DNA of 42,530 bases from the NCBI GenBank assembly GCA_913030605.1, contig CAJWEZ010000040.1:1-42530 (forward strand), in the 5' to 3' direction. Source of the DNA: an uncultured Spirochaeta sp. GTDB taxonomy: Bacteria; Spirochaetota; Spirochaetia; DSM-27196; Alkalispirochaetaceae. The notes below the pieces were generated by a model. The model was not told the origin of the DNA, ran no database searches, and worked only from the letters and a program-made list of their open reading frames with translations. The position numbers were made by a program, and so were the translations under genes. Positions 26,201 to 33,733 of this stretch are shown here, in pieces (position 1 is the stretch's first letter; each line of letters opens with the position of its first letter).

Positions 26201-27759
26201 TTCTTCTGCTCCGTGATGATCGAGGAGTTCATAAAGACGGTGCACCGCGACCCGAGCTGACTGGGGACCGCGGACGCGAACGCCATGGGTGCGATTCGCT
26301 CAACCGGAACCTGGAGGTTGGCGGCAAAGTTTTCCAGAAAGGAGCCGCACCCGGCGGAACACGCCTCGTTCAGGCTGATCCCTGTCACGATCCCGTCGGT
26401 GACGGTGATCGCCTTCATGTCCTGGCCGCCGATATCGAGGATGAACCCCGCGTCCGGCGCCTCCTGCAGCGCCGCGTGGGCGTGCGCCACCGTCTCCACC
26501 GTATGGAAATCGGCGTGGAACGCCGCCGCAAAGAGACGTTCGCCGTAGCCGGTGGTTCCCAGGCCCCGGATCTCGATATCGACACCCTCGGCGAGATAGC
26601 GTTCCAGGATCTCCCCGAGGAGACGCGCGCCGGTACGCAGGGGTTCGCCGCGGTTGTGGGAGTACGCCGCATCCAGCAGCCTTCCGGTATCGTCCAGCAG
26701 GACCAGTTTGGTCGTCGTGGACCCCGCGTCGATCCCGATCCATACCGGGACGGAGGTTCCCGGCGGGAACGTGGCGCGCGTCCATGCCGGCCGCCGGTGC
26801 CGCTCCTCGAACGCCGCGCGCTCCTCGGGGGTCGCAAAGAGCGGACCATTGCCGTGCCCCCCGCTCTCCGCCGCCGGCGCGGACGGAACCGAAACCGCCG
26901 CCTCCAGCCGCGCCGCGATCTCGGAGACGGGAAGCTCCGGCGTGTCCGGAAACACCAGGGGAACGGCCAGCGCCGCGCCGTGGGCCACGAAAACCTCCGG
27001 CTGTCGTGGCCGGATCACCTGATCCGCCGCCAGATCGAGCCGCTCGGCGAATACGCGCAACAGGGTGTGGTTGAAGGTGAGCGGACCGCCCTGAAACACC
27101 ACCGGCGGCGTGATTCGCAGCCCCTGGGCCAGTCCGCCGATCGTCTGCCGCGCAACCGCGTGGAACGTGGAGAGCGCCAGATCGGACCGGGGAACCCCCT
27201 GGTTCAGCAACGGCTGAATGTCGGTCTTGGCAAAGACACCACACCGGCCGCTGATCTGGTGCACCCGCGTTCCCTCCGCCGCCAGATCGTCAAACCGTTC
27301 GACCGGGACCTGCAGCAGCGTGGCAACCTCATCGATAAAGGCGCCGGTACCGCCGGCACAGCTTCCGTTCATACGCATGTCCGAAGCCTGAAGTTCACCG
27401 GTGTGGGGATCCGGGTGAAAGAAAATGACCTTGGCGTCCTGGCCGCCGAGCTCGATCGCGACGCGGGCGGAGGCGTGAAAGCGCTGCACGGCGACGCTGT
27501 TGGCGACGACCTCCTGGACGTGGCCGAGTCCGACGCGCTCGGCCAGGTCACGGCCACCGCTGCCGGTGAAGCACCCGCGCGCCGTGATCCCCGGAACCGC
27601 CGCCGACAGGTCCCGCAGGAGACCGACCGCCGTCTCGCGCTGTCGGGCGCCGTGTCGTCGGTACCGGTGGTACACCACCTCCCCGGTGACGGCGTCTACC
27701 AGGGCAACCTTGACGGTCGTGGAACCGATGTCCACGCCCAGATGATATGCAGTGGGCAT
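23218..27759 (-). CDS. Giant acyl-CoA dehydratase activase fusion (two BadF/BcrA-type ATPases + DUF2229)
   Basis: This 1513-aa cytoplasmic protein has two tandem ASKHA ATPase modules of the BadF/BadG/BcrA/HgdC family: LGVDIGSTTVKVAL (8-20) with Cys134 and Cys173 (SCAGGTGAF, GRCGVF), and WIGIDAGSTTTKLVLLD (340-356) with Cys467 and Cys506 (EACSAGCGSF, SRCTVF). A CPFCSNACSRT cluster motif follows near 640-650. Then come a DUF2229-type region beginning about 724 (IGIPLALEFWHSLPFWRAFW) and dehydratase-like C-terminal sequence with SFGCGHDAI and GLAKSQCDC. HgdC-type activases hydrolyse ATP to push one electron onto a partner [4Fe-4S] dehydratase; here a DUF2229/HgdB-like reductase part seems to be in the same chain. 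The substrate is unknown and no dehydratase or CoA-transferase gene lies nearby. The ATG at 27759 follows GAGGT. Confidence 0.9.
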   Translation of the reverse strand: MPTAYHLGVDIGSTTVKVALVDAVTGEVVYHRYRRHGARQRETAVGLLRDLSAAVPGITARGCFTGSGGRDLAERVGLGHVQEVVANSVAVQRFHASARVAIELGGQDAKVIFFHPDPHTGELQASDMRMNGSCAGGTGAFIDEVATLLQVPVERFDDLAAEGTRVHQISGRCGVFAKTDIQPLLNQGVPRSDLALSTFHAVARQTIGGLAQGLRITPPVVFQGGPLTFNHTLLRVFAERLDLAADQVIRPRQPEVFVAHGAALAVPLVFPDTPELPVSEIAARLEAAVSVPSAPAAESGGHGNGPLFATPEERAAFEERHRRPAWTRATFPPGTSVPVWIGIDAGSTTTKLVLLDDTGRLLDAAYSHNRGEPLRTGARLLGEILERYLAEGVDIEIRGLGTTGYGERLFAAAFHADFHTVETVAHAHAALQEAPDAGFILDIGGQDMKAITVTDGIVTGISLNEACSAGCGSFLENFAANLQVPVERIAPMAFASAVPSQLGSRCTVFMNSSIITEQKNGKQPEDILAGLCRSIVENVFTKVVRVPNFSALGDTVVVQGGTFENDAVLRALEEYTGRRVVRASFPGLMGAIGVARLTQESRRRSQDALVAGGDSDGASRFGGLAELARFDFDQESGVVCPFCSNACSRTVVRFTDGSSYVTGNRCERGEVLERPRDAAGASRLREIARRRGAVPNLLAERERLFTGPVTVEPVRPADDGAGTRIGIPLALEFWHSLPFWRAFWTALGLTVVVSAPSTQERFEEGLPSVPSDTVCFPAKLAHGHLLDLVEQGVDRIFMPMINRMPPENPGTRSDHVCAVVKGYPMVLDVSDEPLRRHGIPLDRPIFHWVDHRARRRQIVDWVSREFGVSRRDVDLAIRRADEVQSAVESRLQARGAEVLRSLEGTDRFAVVLAGRPYHTDRLVNHDLAAVFVDHGIPVLSVDSLPGLHGTDLSRTRVELTVNFHVRMFAAALQVASHPNLELVQMVSFGCGHDAIISDEVVRLIEQSSAKTALTLKLDETDARGPLAIRIRSFVETVRSRRGRLAHSEAASPPSEPHVLPPPYQVKYTRRDRREKVIMAPNVSRAFAQVVSAAIRREGYRIEPLPMADRRAIELGKRYVHNDICFPAQVNVGEMLRALESGGVSPEEAVCGLAKSQCDCRLAHYASLARRALDDAGYAQVPIITTDIDTKDMHPGFSLGPLFQLRMLWGLAMIDALEALRLRLRPYERETGTVDRVFEEGIDAVAEGLETTISRAFAAYERTVAALSSVPLSHGPRRPQVFVIGEFLLNFHPTSNFEIVRYLEANGMEVLLPNILDSFRRDFMRMKTERKEFYVRYPFLDGALASVSDALFDHVLDRVHRVARRNPHFEAPSPLPEVARLSEDIVHHTFTSGEGWMIAGEILHHAAHGVRSFLILQPFGCLPNHVTGRGLVKRLKEAHPEAQILSLDYDPDTSFANVENRLQMLILNARLRTGGPGTAVASVGAELVPGGSRRAAVAATGGDRYTETHESSNL
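23245..23273 (-). promoter_or_regulatory. Putative leaderless promoter of the pgmB-like gene
   Basis: On the minus strand TTGCCG (23268-23273), a 17-base spacer and TACACT (23245-23250) end seven bases before the ATG at 23237. The element lies inside the 3' coding end of the activase gene. No Shine-Dalgarno site is seen. Confidence 0.5.
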
Positions 27760-27836
27760 TCAGAGACCTCTTTCGTGGGACAGTCCACACGACGTACAGC
27801 TGGTGGGTGAATGCCGGAAAGTGTACGGAGTTCTTT

Positions 27837-29024
27837 CTATTCTGACAAGTCGTTCGACGCACCGACGGCGTCGGCGTAGACCCCGGCGAACCGCTGTGCG
27901 ACGTTGCGGCCGTCAAAGCGCTGGATCATGGCGTCGGTGGCGTGCACGCAGCGTTCCCGCAGGGCCGCATCCGTGGAAAGCGATACCATCGCCTCGGCGA
28001 GACTCTCCACATCGTGGGGTGAGAAGCGAATCCCGTTGTCCTCCACGAGCTCGGTGATCCCGGGAACGTCCGGTACGATCGCCGGCACGTTGCAGCAGAT
28101 CGATTCGATCACCGTCATCGGCTGATTCTCCGTGGTGCTGGCGGTCACAAAGGCGAGGGAATGGTGAATCAACCCACTCGCCAGCAGATCCGCGTGACGA
28201 ATTCGACCAAGGAGAAAAACCCGGGAATTCAGACCGAGGCGATGCACCTGGGCCTGGTAGCGTCGTGTGGAGGGACCGTCGCCGACGATGAGGAGCCGCG
28301 CCTCCGGGTCCCGTTCCGCCACCAGAGCCATGGCGTCGATCAGTTCGTCCACCGACTTCTCCTGGCCGAGGCGCCCGACGAAGATGAAGGTTCGGTCGTT
28401 GTGTTGCGGGAAGCGCTCCCGCAACTCCTCCACCGTGGCGAACGTCCGGAAACGATCGACGTCCACGCCGTTGGAGACGAAACGGACGTCGGCCTCGGGG
28501 AAGTGGGCCTTCAGCTGGTTGCACACCATGCGGCTGGGACCGGTATTGATGCGGCTGCGTCGCACGTAGAGGCCGTAGTACGACCACGCGATCGCCTGGA
28601 TCACCGGGACCATGAGAGAGGTCCTGAACATGTAGATGATGTAGCTCGGCTCATGGAGCATCGTGTGGAACGTATGCACCACGGGAATCCCCAGTCTGCC
28701 GGCGGCGCGAATCGTTGCCCACGTCAGGAGCCACGGGCCGGTGATGTGGACCACGTCTATTCCCTGACGGCGGAGTTCGATCTCCACCGAACGGTTCCAG
28801 GGGAGAACGTTCCGCATGCCGGGATACGCCCAGTTGTACCAGCTCTTGAAATAGCGAACCGGGATTCGGCCGTTGACCATCGGTTCGTCGTACTCGCTCC
28901 ACGCCGGGGCAAAAAACACAACCTCGTGGCCCTGTTCCATGAGGTTTTCCGCGAGGTTGACCGACGAGGTGATGATGCCGTTCACAGTCGGGTAGAAGAT
29001 CTCGAATACGATTGCGATTTTCAT
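27837..29024 (-). CDS. Glycosyltransferase family 4
   Basis: This is a 395-aa GT-B-fold retaining glycosyltransferase. The N-terminal acceptor domain opens MKIAIVFEIFYPTVNGIITS with the glycine-rich loop, and has HITGPWLL and VVHTFHTMLHEP. The C-terminal domain has SNGVDVDRF, FVGRLGQEKSVDELIDAM, LLIVGDGP and the nucleotide-sugar site NQPMTVIESICCNVPAIV. The pattern recalls diacylglycerol- or phosphatidylinositol-type mannosyl/glucosyl transferases of GT4. A membrane-facing hydrophobic patch (YIIYMFRTSLMVPVIQAIAWSYY) is consistent with a lipid acceptor. It starts five bases after the Wzi-like gene, so the two form an operon, possibly for surface glycan or glycolipid display. Confidence 0.9.
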   Translation of the reverse strand: MKIAIVFEIFYPTVNGIITSSVNLAENLMEQGHEVVFFAPAWSEYDEPMVNGRIPVRYFKSWYNWAYPGMRNVLPWNRSVEIELRRQGIDVVHITGPWLLTWATIRAAGRLGIPVVHTFHTMLHEPSYIIYMFRTSLMVPVIQAIAWSYYGLYVRRSRINTGPSRMVCNQLKAHFPEADVRFVSNGVDVDRFRTFATVEELRERFPQHNDRTFIFVGRLGQEKSVDELIDAMALVAERDPEARLLIVGDGPSTRRYQAQVHRLGLNSRVFLLGRIRHADLLASGLIHHSLAFVTASTTENQPMTVIESICCNVPAIVPDVPGITELVEDNGIRFSPHDVESLAEAMVSLSTDAALRERCVHATDAMIQRFDGRNVAQRFAGVYADAVGASNDLSE

Positions 29025-29029
29025 GGGAT

Positions 29030-30943
29030 TCAGAATCCGATCGTGGCGGACACGACCCACTGGAGGTCGAACGCCCAGTCCGAGGGAAGATGCAGCCGGT
29101 TCCGCGTCCACTGCGCGGCGAGTTCGCTGCTGACCCGAAGTGTCCTGGTGCTGTCCGCAGAATTGAAGTGCTCGAAAAACCACGGCCAGATCTCGCCGTA
29201 GACGCTGGCGGCGGTGCGCCACTGCGCCGACCGTTCCGTGCCGTCGGCGGTAACGTAGCCGTCGGACGGGGCGGTGAGCTTCGCCTCCTCTTCCGTGAGG
29301 ACGTCGCGCAACCCGTCGGTGACCTTGCTCTGGAGCAGCGCGTTGATCGGCACCGATCCGTCACCCTCGTAGTACGTGTTGAACCCGTAGCGGTAGCGGC
29401 CCGCCTTGCCGTAGGAGACGTCGAACCAGATCAGCGCGAAGTCGTTGCCGCCGTAGTGTCCGATCGGTCGATCGATCCAGATCTGGGTCCGCTGGTCGCC
29501 GTGCTCCGCCATGACGAAGCGGCGCTGGGTGATACTGGTGAGGGGGCTGTTGTGAATGTACATCCACGGGGAGCTGTACACCCCTTCCAGCGTCCCGTGC
29601 AGGTAGCCCTCCCCCACCGGTTTGCGATAGTCGAGGCCGGCGAGGTACGCAACCGCGTTGGGCTCTTCCTCGATGTTGGTGCCCGGTTCGAGGGGGCTGG
29701 ACCACTGGTCGGGACTGATCACCCCGTAGAGGCTGAGCCCGGGTCTCACGGCGAAGTCGAACTCGAAGCTGCGGTGCGCGTTTCCGATATTCTGCGTGTT
29801 GGTGTACAGGTTGTGGTAGTGGTACAGCGGGTTGAGGTGCCGCAGTTCCACCGTGTCGCGACCGAAGATGATCCCCTCGGTGTAGGCGAGTCCCAGACGG
29901 TCCCAGAGGCGCAGCTCCCAGCGCTGGGCGATCAGGTTCTTTTTCTCCACATCCGCGTCGTAGGCGCGAATCAGCTCGTTGTTGGTGGCATCGCCATCGG
30001 CGTCGACAAAGCCCGGATCGCCGGGGGCCACAAAGCTGTCCACCACGCCGTCGCCGTCGGTGTCCCACCCGACTTCGTAGGAGGTGAACTCGCGTTCGCT
30101 GTCCACGAGATGTCCGTCCAGACTCACCCAGATCCACGAGAACTTGAACCGGTCCCAGAACGTCGACAGCTGCATCGCGTCGTGCCAGTCGGTGTTGTCG
30201 GATATGTAGAGGTTTCCGGTGCGGCCGTTGCCCCAGTCGATGATGTCACGGCCCACCTGTGCATTCCAGCGGTCGCCACCGACCGAGAGGAACGCGCGGT
30301 GGGGAAACTGCACGTCGATCGTGTTGGGGTTGACCGGGAGGTTGGACCAGGGGTCCTCTTCTTCCGTGGTGAACCCGAAATCACCGTTGGAATCGAAGGT
30401 GTACTGTGCCTCGGAGCTGTAGGTGGGGTAGAGGCTGAAGTCCGGAATGTTCTTCATGAGGGCGAGATCGAAAATCCCGTAGGCCCCACTGCCCACCCAC
30501 GCCTCGAACGGCAGACGCACGAGGGGCTCGCGGTCTTCGTAGCGGTACTCCCAGATCGGATTGTCGGCGTCGGTGTGGAGGTAGGTCTCCAGGGAGACCT
30601 CGGGGTCCAGGGCAAACCGGAACCGGCCGCCTTCCTCGCGGTAATCTTCCCGCGGTGCCAGCCGCGCCTGCAACCAGTCGAAGGTGTTCCGCCCGGCGTC
30701 CGACAGCGCTCCGATGTCCAGACGGTCCATCGCCGCGCGAATCTCCGCTTCCGGAAACGGTCCCGAGCTGAAGGGAAGCGCGATGCCCTGCTCGATGTAG
30801 AGCGTCCGCAACGCCTCGTACTCCGGCGACCGAAGCGGATACGTCTTCTGGTAGTTATCCTGGGCACCCGCAAGTGCCACAGCCGTCAGTAGTAAAACCA
30901 GGGCGAACGCATGGCGGAAGCCCGGCAGTGTGTGTCGGGTCAT
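29030..30943 (-). CDS. Outer-membrane beta-barrel protein, Wzi/capsule-assembly-like
   Basis: This 637-aa exported protein has a signal peptide (1-27; cleavage after ALAGA) and then a helical N-terminal segment. The rest is rich in alternating aromatic strands (for example FEAWVGSGAYGIFDLAL, RAFLSVGGDRWNAQVGRDIIDWG, SFEFDFAVRPGLSLYGVI) and ends with a terminal phenylalanine, as expected for a beta-barrel. WNAQVGRD..DWG and RHLNPLYHYHN are typical of Wzi-like capsule-assembly proteins. A loop at about 294-320 carries two Asp-rich calcium-binding-like repeats (DTDGDGVVDSF and DADGDATNNE). It starts the operon with the GT4 gene. I chose the ATG at 30943 because a promoter element ends eight bases upstream; a GTG at 30961 is possible. 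Function as a surface glycan tether is inferred. Confidence 0.78.
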   Translation of the reverse strand: MTRHTLPGFRHAFALVLLLTAVALAGAQDNYQKTYPLRSPEYEALRTLYIEQGIALPFSSGPFPEAEIRAAMDRLDIGALSDAGRNTFDWLQARLAPREDYREEGGRFRFALDPEVSLETYLHTDADNPIWEYRYEDREPLVRLPFEAWVGSGAYGIFDLALMKNIPDFSLYPTYSSEAQYTFDSNGDFGFTTEEEDPWSNLPVNPNTIDVQFPHRAFLSVGGDRWNAQVGRDIIDWGNGRTGNLYISDNTDWHDAMQLSTFWDRFKFSWIWVSLDGHLVDSEREFTSYEVGWDTDGDGVVDSFVAPGDPGFVDADGDATNNELIRAYDADVEKKNLIAQRWELRLWDRLGLAYTEGIIFGRDTVELRHLNPLYHYHNLYTNTQNIGNAHRSFEFDFAVRPGLSLYGVISPDQWSSPLEPGTNIEEEPNAVAYLAGLDYRKPVGEGYLHGTLEGVYSSPWMYIHNSPLTSITQRRFVMAEHGDQRTQIWIDRPIGHYGGNDFALIWFDVSYGKAGRYRYGFNTYYEGDGSVPINALLQSKVTDGLRDVLTEEEAKLTAPSDGYVTADGTERSAQWRTAASVYGEIWPWFFEHFNSADSTRTLRVSSELAAQWTRNRLHLPSDWAFDLQWVVSATIGF

Positions 30944-30951
30944 GTGGCGGC

Positions 30952-30980
30952 ATGATACCACGGGGGGTACGCGGTGGCAA
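30952..30980 (-). promoter_or_regulatory. Putative leaderless promoter of the Wzi-like gene
   Basis: On the minus strand TTGCCA (30975-30980), a 17-base spacer and TATCAT (30952-30957) end eight bases before the ATG at 30943. No ribosome site is visible. Confidence 0.55.
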
Positions 30981-31072
30981 CAAATCGACGGCGGCAGTCG
31001 GGCGCGCGACCGTGAAGGAAAGGGTGCCGCGGCGCGACCTTCGGGCCGTCACGGTGCATAAAAATATTTTTA

Positions 31073-31094
31073 TATAGATATTGCCATACCTATA
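31073..31094. promoter_or_regulatory. Imperfect 22-bp palindrome in AT-rich island upstream of the sulfur fusion gene
   Basis: TATAGATAT, four bases (TGCC), then ATACCTATA: the 9-bp arms match at 8 of 9 positions. It sits in a short AT-rich island (31056-31096) that also holds the 12-bp palindrome AAAAATATTTTT (31060-31071), in otherwise very GC-rich DNA. It ends 46 bp before the ATG at 31141, which has a GGAGG site. The dyad size fits a dimeric ArsR- or Crp-sized regulator. The identity of that regulator is unknown. Confidence 0.6.
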
Positions 31095-31140
31095 AATCCG
31101 ACGATACGCTGCCCCTATCACCATCCAATCGGAGGGACTC

Positions 31141-33678
31141 ATGAAAATTCTCATCGTCGGCGGCGTCGCCGGTGGCGCGACTACCGCAGCCCGTCTCCGT
31201 CGCATTCACGAAGACGCCGAAATCGTCATCTTTGAACGCGGCGACCACATCAGCTATGCGAACTGCGGCCTGCCCTACTACATCGGCGGCGTCATCGAGG
31301 AGCGCGAACGACTGTTCGTGCAGACGCCGGAGAGCTTCTACAACAACTACCGTCTGGAAGTCCGAACGCGGCAGGAGGTCGTCGGCATCGACCGCGACCG
31401 GAAAGAGATCCGCGTACGCCGTATCGACGCTGGCGACGCTGGCGACGATGCGGAATACACTGAAACCTACGACAAACTGGTCCTCTCTCCGGGGGCCGAA
31501 CCGTTCAAGCCACCGATTCCCGGCATCAACTCCGAGGGAATCTTTACGCTGCGCAGCGTCGCCGAAACCGACGCGATCAAGAGCTTCGTCGACGAACGCC
31601 GGCCAAAGCGCGCCGTGATCGTCGGGGCCGGGTTCATCGGGCTGGAAATGGCAGAGAACCTCCACGATCGCGGTGTATTCGTCACGATTGTGGAGATGGC
31701 ACAGCAGGTCATGAACGTCGTCGACTTCGAGATGGCCGCCATGGTGCACCAGCACCTGAAGACCAAGGATGTGGAGTTCTATCTCCGCGACGGTGTCGCC
31801 AGTTTCGACCGCCACGACGGGCACATCGATATTCGTCTCAAAAGCGGGCGCACGATCACCGCCGATATGGTCATTCTGTCGATCGGAGTTCGCCCCGAGA
31901 ACCGGCTCGCCAGGGAGGCGGACCTGGAGGTGGGAGAGACCGGCGGAATCCGTGTCAACGAGTACCTGCAGACAACCGATCCGAACATCTACGCCTGTGG
32001 TGACGCGATCGAGTATCCCAACCCGATCACCGGTGCCCCGACGATCACCTACCTCGCCGGTCCCGCGAACAAGCAGGGCCGCATCGTCGCCAACAACATC
32101 GCCTTTGGCAACCAGCAGTCCTACCAGGGGTCGATCCAGACGGCGGTGGCAAAAGTGTTCGACATCACCGTTGCCACCACCGGCGCCAGTGAAAAATCGC
32201 TGGAGCGCGCCGGTGTGCCGTTTCGGACGATCATCACCCACTCGAGTTCCCACGCCGGCTACTACCCCGGCGCCATGGCCATGAGCATCAAGACGATCTT
32301 CGCTCCTGAGGACGGCCGCCTGCTGGGCGCGCAGATCGTCGGCTACGAGGGGGTCGACAAGCGGATCGATCTGATGGCCACCGTGATCCGCCGCGGCGGC
32401 ACGATCTGGGACCTCATGGAGATCGAACACGCCTACGCCCCGCCCTATTCGTCCGCCAAGGATCCGGTCAATATCGCCGGGTTTGTAGCGGAGAACGTGA
32501 TCCGCGGACGGAGCCGCCATATCCAGTGGCACCAGGTGATGGGCTGCGATCTCGCCGACATCATGCTCGTCGACGTCCGTACCCCGGACGAGTTCGAAAT
32601 CGGATCGATCGAGGGCGCGGTGAACATTCCGCTCTACGAGCTCCGGGACCGGCTTGATGAGGTGGACCGCAACCGAACGGTTGTCGTCTTCTGCGGTGTC
32701 GGGCTCCGGGCGTACCACGCCGAGCGCATTCTGGTGCAGCACGGCTTCACCGACGTGTTCAACCTCTCCGGCGGGTACAAGACGTTCGAGACCGCCACGG
32801 AGAAACAGAGCAACGAGGATATCTACGCCGGCGACTACATCGGCAAGGACGACAACATCTACCAGACCGACGTGGACCACCCCCGTGCTGCGTCTGCGGA
32901 GAGCGCAGTGGCAGAGGCGGGTATCGGGCCGGCGACGACCACGGTGGCCACCGAGGAGCTCAAGGTGGATGCCCGGGGGCTGCAGTGCCCCGGACCGATC
33001 ATGAAGCTGAAGAAATCGATCGACGGTCTGGAACCGGGTCAGCGGCTCGTGGAAACGGCCACCGATCCGGGGTTTGCCCGGGACGTGGAGAGCTGGTGCA
33101 CGATGACCGGCCACCGACTGGTGAGTCTCGACCGCGACGGCGGAACGATCACCGCTACCGTCGAGAAAGCGGGCCCCCAGCCGACGAGGTCCCCGGCCGA
33201 CGCGGGATCGGCGCGGAACGGTGCGTCGCTGGTGGTGTTCTCCGATGATCTGGACCGCGCCCTGGCCAGTCTGGTGATCGCCAACGGCGCCGCCGGCAAG
33301 GACGTGACCCTGTTCTTCACGTTCTGGGGACTGTCCATTATCAAGAAGGACCGCAGCCCGCGGGTAAGAAAAGACCTGGGTTCCCGTCTCTTCGGATGGA
33401 TGCTCCCGGACAACCCGCAGGAACTCAGACTCAGCAGGATGAACTTCGGAGGCGTCGGCGCGGCAATGATGAAGGCGCGCATGAAACGCCGGAACGTCGA
33501 CTCGATCGATGCGATGCTCGCCAACGCCGTCGACGCCGGCGTGCGCCTCGTGGCGTGCCAGATGTCCATGGATGTCATGGGCGTCCAGCGCGAGGAACTC
33601 ATCGATGGCGTTGAGATCGGCGGCGTCGCCAACTACCTCGAGGCGACCGAGCACGCGGGTCTGAACCTGTTTGTATAG
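31141..33678 (+). CDS. CoA-disulfide reductase-like / rhodanese / TusA / DsrE four-module fusion
   Basis: This 845-aa flavoprotein fuses four sulfur-handling modules. Residues 1-450 are a CoA-disulfide reductase-type pyridine nucleotide oxidoreductase: FAD site ILIVGGVAGGATTAARL, active Cys42 in SYANCGLPYY, NAD(P)H site VIVGAGFIGLEMAE, and C-terminal tyrosines HAGYYPGA and AYAPPYS. Residues about 465-550 are a rhodanese domain with Cys518 (FCGVGLRAY). Residues about 605-678 are TusA-like with Cys616 in LQCPGPIMKLKK. Residues about 695-845 are DsrE-like with Cys806 (LVACQMSMDVMG). The cysteines could relay persulfide sulfur from a CoA or low-molecular-weight persulfide. The likely role is polysulfide or persulfide reduction and sulfur trafficking. 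A good GGAGG site and an AT-rich promoter region precede the ATG. Confidence 0.93.
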   Translation: MKILIVGGVAGGATTAARLRRIHEDAEIVIFERGDHISYANCGLPYYIGGVIEERERLFVQTPESFYNNYRLEVRTRQEVVGIDRDRKEIRVRRIDAGDAGDDAEYTETYDKLVLSPGAEPFKPPIPGINSEGIFTLRSVAETDAIKSFVDERRPKRAVIVGAGFIGLEMAENLHDRGVFVTIVEMAQQVMNVVDFEMAAMVHQHLKTKDVEFYLRDGVASFDRHDGHIDIRLKSGRTITADMVILSIGVRPENRLAREADLEVGETGGIRVNEYLQTTDPNIYACGDAIEYPNPITGAPTITYLAGPANKQGRIVANNIAFGNQQSYQGSIQTAVAKVFDITVATTGASEKSLERAGVPFRTIITHSSSHAGYYPGAMAMSIKTIFAPEDGRLLGAQIVGYEGVDKRIDLMATVIRRGGTIWDLMEIEHAYAPPYSSAKDPVNIAGFVAENVIRGRSRHIQWHQVMGCDLADIMLVDVRTPDEFEIGSIEGAVNIPLYELRDRLDEVDRNRTVVVFCGVGLRAYHAERILVQHGFTDVFNLSGGYKTFETATEKQSNEDIYAGDYIGKDDNIYQTDVDHPRAASAESAVAEAGIGPATTTVATEELKVDARGLQCPGPIMKLKKSIDGLEPGQRLVETATDPGFARDVESWCTMTGHRLVSLDRDGGTITATVEKAGPQPTRSPADAGSARNGASLVVFSDDLDRALASLVIANGAAGKDVTLFFTFWGLSIIKKDRSPRVRKDLGSRLFGWMLPDNPQELRLSRMNFGGVGAAMMKARMKRRNVDSIDAMLANAVDAGVRLVACQMSMDVMGVQREELIDGVEIGGVANYLEATEHAGLNLFV

Positions 33679-33697
33679 CGGTCGGAACCGGCCCCCC

Positions 33698-33727
33698 TTG
33701 CATCCCGGTGGCGGAAGCGCCGACAAT
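33698..33727 (+). promoter_or_regulatory. Putative leaderless promoter of the BrkB-like gene
   Basis: TTGCAT (33698-33703), an 18-base spacer and GACAAT (33722-33727) end six bases before the GTG at 33734. There is no Shine-Dalgarno site. This element supports the GTG start. Confidence 0.45.
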
Positions 33728-33733
33728 CGATCT

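Noticed and set aside
23539..27810. A 1423-codon open frame on the plus strand, antisense to the activase fusion
   Set aside because: It has no domain-like sequence and is rich in His, Arg and Pro. It mirrors the real gene's GC-rich third positions, a standard high-GC shadow.
31090..33726. An 878-codon minus-strand open frame antisense to the sulfur fusion
   Set aside because: Composition is shadow-like and the plus-strand frame contains four clear domains with all active residues.
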